A DNA stretch of 64,000 bases from CAXTPV01 sp965276715 (GTDB taxonomy: Bacteria > Pseudomonadota > Alphaproteobacteria > Acetobacterales > Acetobacteraceae), in assembly GCA_965276715.1 (NCBI GenBank), contig OZ255622.1, positions 1,240,001-1,304,000 of the forward strand, read 5' to 3'. Shown here piece after piece: positions 57,065-64,000 of the stretch. The translations under genes were made by a program, and so were the position numbers. The notes under the pieces were generated by a model. The model had not been told where the DNA came from. It worked only from the letters and a program-made list of their open reading frames with translations, and made no database searches. Every line of letters starts with the position of its first letter. Positions within the stretch are counted from its first letter, which is position 1.

Positions 57065-59731
57065 CTAGTCGCAGTCGCGGCAGATACGCTGCCATACGCC
57101 ACTCGGTCCGGAGAGCAGAAGCGCGATGCAGGCGGTCCAGCCGGTCTGGTGCGAGGCGCCGAGACCCCTGCCGTCGTCGCCGTGGAAGTATTCGTGAAAC
57201 AGGAGGTGATCGCGGAAGTGCGGATCGGACTGCAGCAGCGCGCAATCACCGAGGACCGGCCGGCGGCCCTTTGCGTCACGCAGGAAGAGTTGGCCGAGAC
57301 GGGCGGCGAGGCGGTCGGCGATCGCGCCCAGCGCCAGACGCTCGCCCGAGCCGGTCGGATAGTCGATCAGGAAATCGTCTCCATAATAGCGCTGGAGTTC
57401 GTGGAGGCTGTCGATGAGCAAGAAGTTGACCGGCATCCAGATCGGACCCCGCCAGTTGGAATTGCCCCCGAAGGCTGTGGACAGACCCTCGCCCGGCTCG
57501 TAGCCGACGGTCAGGCGCGTGCCGTTGACGTCGAGTTCGAACGGGTGCTCGCGGTGACGTTGGGAAAGGGCGCGAATGCCGAAGTCGGAGAGGAACTCGT
57601 CAGGGTCGAGCATACGCGCGAGCAGGCGTTTCATCCGGTGGCCGCGTAGCAGCGACAGCAAGCGGCGGTCGGCCGAGCCCGGCACCGACCAGCGCGAGAT
57701 CAACGCCGCCAGTTCCGGGCGTCGCTGCAGGACCGCCAACAGCCCTGCGCGGAACTCGGGGAGCCGGTCGATCGCGGCGCCGTCGATCACCTCGACGGCG
57801 AAAAGCGGTATGAGGCCCACGATCGTCTGCAGCCTGAGCGGGATGCCGCCATGGCCCGGCAGTCGAAGCACGTCGTAGAAGAACGCATCCTCGTCGTTCC
57901 ACAAGCCGACGCCGCCGGTGGTCGTCATCGCCTCGGCGATGAGCAGGAAATGCTCGAAGAATTTCAGCGCCATTCCCTCGTAGACCGGGTCGGCGACGGC
58001 GAGTTCGAGCGCGATCCGCATGAGGTTGAGCGAGAACATCGCCATCCAGGCAGTGCCGTCCGATTGGTCGATGACAGTGCCACCGGGCAGCGCCGCCGAA
58101 CGATCGACGACAGAGATGTTGTCGAGACCCAGGAACCCGCCGCCGAAGACGTTGCGGCCGTCGGCGTCCTTGCGGTTGACCCACCAGGTGAAGTTGATCG
58201 CCAGCCGGTGAAAGCAGCGCTCCAGGAAGGCGCGGTCGGCTCGGCCGCTCATCATCCGGTCCATCTGGAAGATGCGCAGCGCCGCCCAGGCCTGCACCGG
58301 CGGGTTGACGTCACCGAACGCCCATTCGTAGGCGGGAAGCTGCCCGTTCGGGTGCGCGTAGCGGTCGCCGGTCAGCAGCAGGAGCTGCTGCTTAGCGAAA
58401 TCCGGGTCGATCGGCGCGAAGGCAAGGCAGTGAAACGCCAGATCCCAGGCGGCAAACCAGGGATACTCCCACGTATCGGGCATCGAGAGCACATCGGCCG
58501 CGTCGAGATGGCGCCAGGCGGCGTTGCGGCCGTCGCCCTGGCGTGGCGGCGGCGGCTGACCCGGATCGCCTCCCAGCCAACGCCGGACGTCATAGAGGTA
58601 AGCCTGCTTGGACCAGCAGAGGCCGGCGAAGGCCTGGCGTTGCACGAGTCTGGCGTCCGGGTCGGTCATGCCGGCCTGTAGCGCGTGGTAGAACGCATCG
58701 GCCTCGGCCCGTCGCGACGCGAGCACGTCGTCGAAGGACGCGAAGCCGGGCGCCGCGTCGAACGGGCGGAAGCGGGCGCGCAGGATCGCAGAGCCCTGCG
58801 CGGGCAAATGCAGCATGTGGTGCGCGGCGCATTTGGTGCCGACGCCGTCGTCGCGAAGACCATCGCGTCGGCCAAGCACGACGGCGTCGTTGATGCCGTC
58901 CTTCGCGGAGCCGGTTCCGGGCAGTCCGAACAGCCGCGTGTAGTTGGTCTCGTTCTCGCAGAGCAGCCACGCCGCGCCGCCCTCGACCTCGAAGATGCGC
59001 GTGTCGTGGGCATGATGTTCGGCGATCACCACGCCGTCGCGGACGCGCAGTGACGGGCGCGGGTCAGGCGCTCCTCCCGATCCCCAGGACCAGTCGTTGC
59101 GCGCCCAGAGCTGCGGCAGGACGTGCAGCATGGCCGCGTCCGGCCCGTGATTGTGGACGGTAACCGACATTAGCAGGTCGTCGGGCGCGGCCTTGGCCCA
59201 TTCGACGACGACGTCGAAATAGCGGCCCTGGTCGAAGATTCCGGTGTCGACCAGTTCGAACTCGCGCTCCGCGGTCGAGCGGGCGCGATTCTCTCGAACC
59301 AGCCTTTCATAGGGGAAGGCGGCGTGCGGGTATTTGTAGAGCATCCGCATGTAGGCGTGGCTGGGGACACCGTCGAGAAAGTAGTAGAGTTCCTTGACGT
59401 CCTCGCCGTGGTTTCCCTCGCTGTTGGTCAAGCCGAACAGCCGCTCCTTGAGGATCGGATCGTTGCCGTTCCAGAGGGCGAGCGAGAGGCACCAGAACAG
59501 CCGGTCGTCGGCGAAGCCGGCCAGACCGTCCTCGCCCCAGCGATAGGCGCGGCTTCGCGCGTGATCGTGCGGGAGATAGTCCCACGCGGTGCCGCCGGAG
59601 CTGTAATCTTCGCGTACCGTGCCCCACTGGCGTTCGCTGAGGTAGGGCCCCCAGCGGCGCCAGGGCGCGCCGTCGCGCGCGGCGAGCAGCCGCTGGCCCT
59701 CCGTCGTGGCGAAGATCGGGTCTGGGCTCAT
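57065..59731 (-). CDS. GH63-like glucosidase (mannosyl-oligosaccharide glucosidase type)
   Basis: A large 888-aa glycoside hydrolase of the GH63/MGH1-like group. Markers are WGPYLSERQWGTVREDYS near the N-terminus, LFGLTNSEGNHGEDVKELYYFLD, SMPDTWEYPWFAAWDLAFH (acid region), FLGLDNISVVDRS, QSDGTAWMAMFSLNLM, FGGNSNWRGPIWMPVNFLL and HEYFHGDDGRGLGASHQTGWT at the end, all strong family blocks. Bacterial members act on short glucosides such as glucosylglycerate. There is no signal peptide, so it is cytoplasmic. It overlaps the debranching enzyme gene by 4 bp and is followed, 7 bp on, by the broken aquaporin. Confidence 0.9.
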   Translation of the reverse strand: MSPDPIFATTEGQRLLAARDGAPWRRWGPYLSERQWGTVREDYSSGGTAWDYLPHDHARSRAYRWGEDGLAGFADDRLFWCLSLALWNGNDPILKERLFGLTNSEGNHGEDVKELYYFLDGVPSHAYMRMLYKYPHAAFPYERLVRENRARSTAEREFELVDTGIFDQGRYFDVVVEWAKAAPDDLLMSVTVHNHGPDAAMLHVLPQLWARNDWSWGSGGAPDPRPSLRVRDGVVIAEHHAHDTRIFEVEGGAAWLLCENETNYTRLFGLPGTGSAKDGINDAVVLGRRDGLRDDGVGTKCAAHHMLHLPAQGSAILRARFRPFDAAPGFASFDDVLASRRAEADAFYHALQAGMTDPDARLVQRQAFAGLCWSKQAYLYDVRRWLGGDPGQPPPPRQGDGRNAAWRHLDAADVLSMPDTWEYPWFAAWDLAFHCLAFAPIDPDFAKQQLLLLTGDRYAHPNGQLPAYEWAFGDVNPPVQAWAALRIFQMDRMMSGRADRAFLERCFHRLAINFTWWVNRKDADGRNVFGGGFLGLDNISVVDRSAALPGGTVIDQSDGTAWMAMFSLNLMRIALELAVADPVYEGMALKFFEHFLLIAEAMTTTGGVGLWNDEDAFFYDVLRLPGHGGIPLRLQTIVGLIPLFAVEVIDGAAIDRLPEFRAGLLAVLQRRPELAALISRWSVPGSADRRLLSLLRGHRMKRLLARMLDPDEFLSDFGIRALSQRHREHPFELDVNGTRLTVGYEPGEGLSTAFGGNSNWRGPIWMPVNFLLIDSLHELQRYYGDDFLIDYPTGSGERLALGAIADRLAARLGQLFLRDAKGRRPVLGDCALLQSDPHFRDHLLFHEYFHGDDGRGLGASHQTGWTACIALLLSGPSGVWQRICRDCD

Positions 59732-61644
59732 ACCTGCACTCCGGGAGGCGGCGGCTCGTCGCCGAGCATGATCTCGATGCGGATCAGCTCGCCCAGCGAC
59801 CAGGCCTGGAAGGGACAGCCGCCGGGGCAGTGCGGCGGATCACCGTCGGCCACCTCCGAGACATGACCGAGGCCGGCGGCATGAAGATGCTCGCGAAGTG
59901 GGGCGAGAAAGCGCGTGCGCGCCTCGGCACGGGCGGCGGCGAGTGCCTCGGGCCGGCCGCCTCGGACGGCGAGCCACGCCGCGACGAACGGGCCGAGCAG
60001 CCAGGGCCACGCGGTGCCCTGGTGGTAGGCGCCGTCGCGTTCGGCGGGGCCGCCGGCGTAACGGGGACGATAATCCGGGTCGGACGGGCTGAGCGTGCGC
60101 AGGCCGAGCGGCGTCAGCAGCTCGCGCTCGGCGAGTGTCACGATACCTGCCCGCAGCTCGGGTGTGACCACCTCGAAGGGCAGGCCGCCGGCGGCGAGCA
60201 TCTGGTTCGGCCGAACCCGCCGGTCCCTGCCGCCCGGCACGTCCGGGGCGTCAAGCACGTCGATCAGCCCGCCGGTCGCGGGGTCGGGAAAGGCGGCGAG
60301 GAAACTCGCCCGGGCGCGGTCGGCGAGCGCGCGCCAGCGTTCGCCGCCCGGCCACGCGGCGGCCACCTGGAGCGCGTTGATCCAGAGCGCCTGCACCTCG
60401 ACCGGCTTGCCGGTGCGCGGGGTGACGACGTGCTCGCCGATCCGCGCGTCCATCCACGTCAGCTGCACGCCCGGCGCACCGGCGCGGAGCAGCCCGTCGC
60501 CCTCGTCGAGCGCGATACCGTAGCGGGTACCGGTGGCGTAGCCGTCGAGCACCGCGACGACGGCCTCGCGCAGCCGTGCCGCCTGCGTCTCCTTGGCACC
60601 GCCGACGGCAAGGAGCTCGTGGACGGCGACGACGAACCAGAGCGAGGCGTCGACCGCGTTGTATTCGGGCTGCTCGCCGGCGTCGGGGAAACGGTTGGGG
60701 AGCATGCCTTCGCTGACATGGCCGCTCCAGGCGAGCAGGACGTCGGCCGCCTCGCGCAGGCGGCCGCGGGCGATGAGCAGGCCGCGGATGGAGACGAACG
60801 TGTCGCGCCCCCAGTCAGTGAACCAGGGAAAGCCGGCGAGCAGCGTTTGTCCGTCGCCGCGGGCGGCGAGATAGGCGTCGGCGGCGACATCGCGCGCAGG
60901 GCGGTTCCGACGCGCGCGCTCGGCCGCTTCGAGCGAGTCGAGCGAGTCAAGCGGGCGGGAGCCGGGCGGCCCGGCACGGAAGGCAAGTGTGGCCTGACGG
61001 ACGGCCGTCCATGTGAACAGGCCGGGGCTCGCGAGATCCTCGCCGTCGTCGAGCCCGCGCTCGCGCTCCTGGGCGTAGGAGAAGCCGCGATACCAGACGG
61101 GCTCGTCGGTCCAGCCGAAGTCCCCACGCGCCGAGATCGGCGGCAGGCCGTCATACGGGTTCCAGGTGCGGTCCGTCGCGGTCGCGACGGAGCCGAAGGC
61201 GAAGACGTCGTTCTGGTGATGGAGCGCGTGGTAGTCGCGGCAGGAGAAAAGCGGTCGAACGAGGAGGTCGATCGGTCGGTCGGCGGTCCAACGGAGCACC
61301 GTCTCGGCTTCGTCGCGGGCGCAGAAGAGGGCAAACGTGATCGCGGTGCCGTCCGGCAGCGCAAGGGACCAGCACGGGAACGGCGTAGCCTGGAAGTCGC
61401 GCAGATGCGCTCGGCCGTCAGGGAAGACGGTCCCGTCGGCGTAGGCCTGGGCGGTCAGCGCCGTGCGCCCGGCCGGCGTGACGGCCCAGGCCTCGATCCC
61501 GTTGACGAGGACGAAGCGCCCGGTCGGCGGTGTCGCCGAAGCCAGCAGCAGGGCATGGTAGCGGCGCGTGCGCAGCAGGCCGACGGTGCCGGAAGCGAAC
61601 CCTCCCTTCCCGTCCGCTTCGAGCCATTCCGCGCTGACATCCAT
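59728..61644 (-). CDS. Amylo-alpha-1,6-glucosidase / glycogen debranching-type enzyme
   Basis: A 638-aa cytoplasmic enzyme of the glycogen-debranching family. The N-terminal domain shows EWLEADGKGGFASGTVGLLRTRRYHALLL, a signature of the bacterial GDE N-terminal domain. The C-terminal six-hairpin domain has LLAGFPWFTDWGRDTFVSIRGL (catalytic Asp region), YNAVDASLWFVVAV, LTWMDARIGEHVVTPRTGKPVEVQALWINAL and GAYHQGTAWPWLLGPF. The ATG at 61644 follows AGGAGA. It is the first gene of a run with the GH63-like enzyme and aquaporin, suggesting turnover of an alpha-glucan or a compatible-solute glucoside. Confidence 0.92.
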   Translation of the reverse strand: MDVSAEWLEADGKGGFASGTVGLLRTRRYHALLLASATPPTGRFVLVNGIEAWAVTPAGRTALTAQAYADGTVFPDGRAHLRDFQATPFPCWSLALPDGTAITFALFCARDEAETVLRWTADRPIDLLVRPLFSCRDYHALHHQNDVFAFGSVATATDRTWNPYDGLPPISARGDFGWTDEPVWYRGFSYAQERERGLDDGEDLASPGLFTWTAVRQATLAFRAGPPGSRPLDSLDSLEAAERARRNRPARDVAADAYLAARGDGQTLLAGFPWFTDWGRDTFVSIRGLLIARGRLREAADVLLAWSGHVSEGMLPNRFPDAGEQPEYNAVDASLWFVVAVHELLAVGGAKETQAARLREAVVAVLDGYATGTRYGIALDEGDGLLRAGAPGVQLTWMDARIGEHVVTPRTGKPVEVQALWINALQVAAAWPGGERWRALADRARASFLAAFPDPATGGLIDVLDAPDVPGGRDRRVRPNQMLAAGGLPFEVVTPELRAGIVTLAERELLTPLGLRTLSPSDPDYRPRYAGGPAERDGAYHQGTAWPWLLGPFVAAWLAVRGGRPEALAAARAEARTRFLAPLREHLHAAGLGHVSEVADGDPPHCPGGCPFQAWSLGELIRIEIMLGDEPPPPGVQV

Positions 61645-61719
61645 GCCGGTTCTCCTGGCTCGGCGAGCCTGCGGAAGGCTCCTAGTGCGCGTGGACGCGC
61701 GCCACGAAGGCATCGCTTC

Positions 61720-61738
61720 GATGTCGCGGCGACATCGT
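61720..61738. promoter_or_regulatory. Palindrome upstream of the debranching-enzyme operon
   Basis: CGATGTCG (61720-61727) and CGACATCG (61731-61738) form a perfect 8-bp inverted repeat with a 3-base centre. A second, weaker pair, CGTGG/CCACG (61691-61695, 61703-61707), lies nearby. Both sit in the 285-bp gap between the divergent debranching-enzyme gene and the small gene at 61930. No other gene was found in this gap. An operator for a sugar-responsive regulator is plausible but unproven. Confidence 0.4.
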
Positions 61739-61929
61739 CTCGCGGCGACCGTCGATCTCCGGTGGCTGTGCCGGTCCGCGCCGCTTCGACGGCCGGGTTC
61801 GTCATTGAGTTGATGCGAAAAAGGCATTGGCGTCGCGGTCGGCGGTTCGCCACCCATGGGGAGGGTCCGCCCGACCTCGTCGCGCGGTTTGCGAACGGGC
61901 GTCGTTAGCGCCGTCACCGGAAGGCAGAG

Positions 61930-62337
61930 ATGTCCGACCATTCCGATACCCTCTACACCTTCCGCCTGGACCTCGACTCCGATCGGGAAGAGGAGGCGAC
62001 GTTGAAGTCGTTTCGGTCCGGTCACGCGCCGGAAACAACCGTGGACACCCGGACCGAACTTGACAGGCAGGTAGTAACACTGGTCGAGAAGATCCCTGCG
62101 CTGGACGGATCGGTCGCCGATCCCGCCGGCCACGCTGGTCACGTCGCCGGCCGTCTGTTCCCGACGATGCTGTCCTTCGAGCTCGGTAGCCGTGCGGCCT
62201 TCCGCTTCAACGGACGCGCGCTCCACGACGACGCGTTGGACGTGACCCGGTTGCTGCTGACGGGCGCGCCGCTCGGCGACGAAGCGGCGGAGCAGGAGGG
62301 CGCGGCTCCGTCGAGAGCGGCGCCGCACCCGGCCTAG
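61930..62337 (+). CDS. Small protein of unknown function
   Basis: A 135-aa acidic, soluble-looking protein starting MSDHSDTLYTFRLDLDSDRE and ending in an Ala-rich tail. It has no signal peptide, no membrane helix and no recognised motif. The central part (LFPTMLSFELGSRAAFRFNGRALHDDALDV) could fold as a small alpha/beta domain. It precedes the antiporter gene by about 70 bp and may belong to its operon. The gene status is moderately supported by codon-position GC and by its fit between two genes. Confidence 0.5.
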   Translation: MSDHSDTLYTFRLDLDSDREEEATLKSFRSGHAPETTVDTRTELDRQVVTLVEKIPALDGSVADPAGHAGHVAGRLFPTMLSFELGSRAAFRFNGRALHDDALDVTRLLLTGAPLGDEAAEQEGAAPSRAAPHPA

Positions 62338-62410
62338 GAGCCCGGTCGGACATGGGCCGGAACCACGCGACTGGCCGTCGCGGCCGCACGCGCGACGCGG
62401 AGGGTCGGCG

Positions 62411-64000
62411 ATGACGGACATCCTCGCGGCTCTCCTGCCGGTGATCGTGCTGCTGGCACTCGGCGTCGGCGCGGCGGTGGCCAGCCGGGCGTGCCGCCTC
62501 AGCCCGATCGTCGGCTACCTCCTGCTCGGGCTCGGGTTCAAGGCGGCTGGGATCGACCTCGTCGCAAACAGCGACACGGTCGCCCTGCTGGCAGACCTCG
62601 GCGTGGTTTTCCTGCTGTTTGACATCGGGCTGCATTTCTCGCTGGCCCATATCCGTCAACAGGCGGCCGACATCTTCGGCTTTGGGCCGTTGCAGATCCT
62701 GTTCGGAACCGTGCTGCTCGGCTCGCTCGCGTGGGTGGGCGGCCTCGCGCCGTTGCCGGCTTACCTGCTCGGCGCGGTGCTGGCGCTGAGCTCGACCGCG
62801 GTGGTGGCGCCGGTCATAGCCGAGCGTCACCAGCAGAGCTGCCCCGTGGGTCTGACCGCGACCGCGATCCTGATTTTTCAGGACGTGGCCGCGATCTTCC
62901 TGCTGATCGTCGCCGGTGCGGCGGGCACGGGCTCAGGCGGTTCGGGCACGGCAGATTTGGGCCGGCTGCTGCCGCTCGCGGGTCTCGCGCTGCTCAAGGC
63001 CGGCCTCTCCTTTGTTGCCGCCGTCGCTCTAGCGCGCTTCGTCGTCCGACCGCTGTTCGCCGTCATCAGCCGTCAGCGGCAAGAGGAAGTCTTCACCGCG
63101 ACCGCGCTGCTGATCGCGCTCGCCGCCGGCTGGGCGACGGGTCATATCGGCCTGTCGCTGACGCTCGGCGCCTTCCTAGGCGGCGTGACAGTTGCGGAGA
63201 CGCCCTATCGAGCCGTCGTGCAGTCGGAAATCAATCCCTTCCGCGGCCTGCTGCTCGGATTCTTTTTCATTTCGGTCGGAATGTCGCTCAACGTCGGCGT
63301 GCTGGCGCAGGATTGGCCGCTGGTCATCGCGATGGCGGCGGTGATGGTGGCGGCCAAGATCGTCTCAAATGCCGCGGCAAGCCTGGTGTTCCGCTGGTCG
63401 GTGCCGGGCTCGTTGCAGCTCGGCTTCTTGTTGTCGCAGGGGTCGGAATTCGCCTTCGTCGTGTTCAGCCTGCCGGCGATGCGGCTGCTGATCGGGCCGG
63501 CCTGGATCTCTATCGCGGCCGCTGCCGTCGCGCTCAGCCTCGCCCTGACGCCGAGCTTGGCGAGCTGCGGACGGATCGTCGCCGGCCGGTTCCGTCGTGC
63601 CGGCCGGACACGCGAGTGGGAACTGCAGATGCGCGAGCTGCAACCGCCGGTGATGATCATCGGCATGGGCCGGGTCGGGCGAACGCTCGCCGATGCGCTG
63701 CATGCCTTCGACATCAGCTACAGCGCTGTCGAGCGGGATCAACGTCGGCTCAGCCAGGCGGTGGCGGACGGCTACAGCGCCGTGTTCGGCGACATGGCCG
63801 ATCCGCGACTGTGGGAGCCGGTCGCGATGTACGGGCGGCGGATCAGCGCGCTGACCGCCGTCTCGTATGAAACGGTCAAGGATCTCTCGCCGATCATCCG
63901 CCAGCGCTACCCTGAACTTCTGCGCTACGCCGTGGTCACAACCGGGACCGAGGCGGCACGCTTCCACGCGCTCGGCGTGCGCGCGATTATCGGTAAGGAC
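62411..64000 (+). CDS. KefB-type CPA2 monovalent cation:H+ antiporter, 3' end beyond window
   Basis: The first 530 residues of a CPA2-family antiporter or glutathione-regulated K+ efflux-type protein. The membrane part has about 12 helices with PIVGYLLLGLGFKAAGIDLV, LLADLGVVFLLFDIGLHFSL, the AVLALSSTAVVAPVI ion-path helix and FRGLLLGFFFISVGMSLNV. A cytoplasmic RCK/TrkA-N domain follows at about residue 415, with the nucleotide-binding PVMIIGMGRVGRTLADAL and an acidic end (VERD). The frame is open to the last base. The exact ion is not determined. A role in pH or osmotic balance is normal for the family. Confidence 0.92.
   Translation, partial: MTDILAALLPVIVLLALGVGAAVASRACRLSPIVGYLLLGLGFKAAGIDLVANSDTVALLADLGVVFLLFDIGLHFSLAHIRQQAADIFGFGPLQILFGTVLLGSLAWVGGLAPLPAYLLGAVLALSSTAVVAPVIAERHQQSCPVGLTATAILIFQDVAAIFLLIVAGAAGTGSGGSGTADLGRLLPLAGLALLKAGLSFVAAVALARFVVRPLFAVISRQRQEEVFTATALLIALAAGWATGHIGLSLTLGAFLGGVTVAETPYRAVVQSEINPFRGLLLGFFFISVGMSLNVGVLAQDWPLVIAMAAVMVAAKIVSNAAASLVFRWSVPGSLQLGFLLSQGSEFAFVVFSLPAMRLLIGPAWISIAAAAVALSLALTPSLASCGRIVAGRFRRAGRTREWELQMRELQPPVMIIGMGRVGRTLADALHAFDISYSAVERDQRRLSQAVADGYSAVFGDMADPRLWEPVAMYGRRISALTAVSYETVKDLSPIIRQRYPELLRYAVVTTGTEAARFHALGVRAIIGKD

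Noticed and set aside
59728..62421. N-terminal extension of the debranching enzyme to 897 codons
   Set aside because: Family similarity begins at the ATG 61644, which has a good ribosome site; the extra part crosses the divergent gene at 61930 on the other strand.

Overview
The window is high-GC chromosomal DNA from an alphaproteobacterium. The gene set (pqqABCDE with a Gluconobacter-like pqqA, hslV-hslU-sufE beside a hisB-hisH-hisA-hisF-hisE operon, a type II secretion set, pgsA-moaD-moaE) and the dispersed GC-rich palindromes suggest Rhodospirillales/Acetobacteraceae. That placement is inference. No rRNA, tRNA, CRISPR array, transposase, integrase or origin was seen. All functions are recalled family assignments read from translations; no database search was run.

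Layout. 0-6 kb: a heme-dependent N-demethylase-type fragment, a PEP-CTERM-associated polyprenyl-phosphate sugar transferase facing a PEP-CTERM surface protein, a DUF4142 protein, and a secreted SGNH hydrolase with a secreted partner. 6-10 kb: an EAL phosphodiesterase with a CZB-like zinc domain, a VirB1-like transglycosylase, gspG and an MFS transporter. 10-15 kb: the translationally coupled pqqABCDE operon, then an exported beta-propeller protein. 15-20 kb: gspL-gspM-gspD-gspK on the minus strand. 20-25.4 kb: a 1,525-bp tandem duplication downstream of uvrB. Each unit holds a predicted membrane-active protein (E) and a small multi-spanning membrane protein (I), and the uvrB 3' end has been copied between the units. 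25.4-33 kb: an apparent organosulfur island: FMN monooxygenase, divergent SsuABC-like importer, two SfnB/DszC-like flavoproteins and a pyruvyl-transferase-like gene. 33-37.5 kb: a DUF6600/FecR-like protein, a small membrane protein and a large secreted protein. 37.5-44.4 kb: sufE-hslU-hslV diverging from the his operon and a HIT protein. 44.4-51 kb: an ABC exporter, a DUF2244 protein, nth, a DUF1232-sulfotransferase fusion, moaE-moaD, a lipoprotein and pgsA. 51-54.1 kb: an NmrA-like/NTF2-like/PhyH-like trio and a Xre/RES toxin-antitoxin pair. 54.1-57 kb: a decaying stretch with a broken small gene, a LysR regulator and an aquaporin with an in-frame stop. 57-64 kb: GH63-like and debranching glycosidases, an unknown small protein and a KefB-type antiporter cut by the window end.

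Most interesting. (1) In the duplicated E-I cassettes the E C-terminal half and the I N-terminal half have diverged as one contiguous block of about 0.5 kb, while both flanks stay nearly identical. This is the pattern expected of a recombining toxin/immunity module, but toxicity is not shown. (2) pqqA has Lys where the Glu that becomes part of PQQ should be, although the rest of the operon looks intact. (3) A dispersed palindrome family forms the last codons of both uvrB and nth. (4) Well-formed operator palindromes sit at the organosulfur island and at the toxin-antitoxin promoter.
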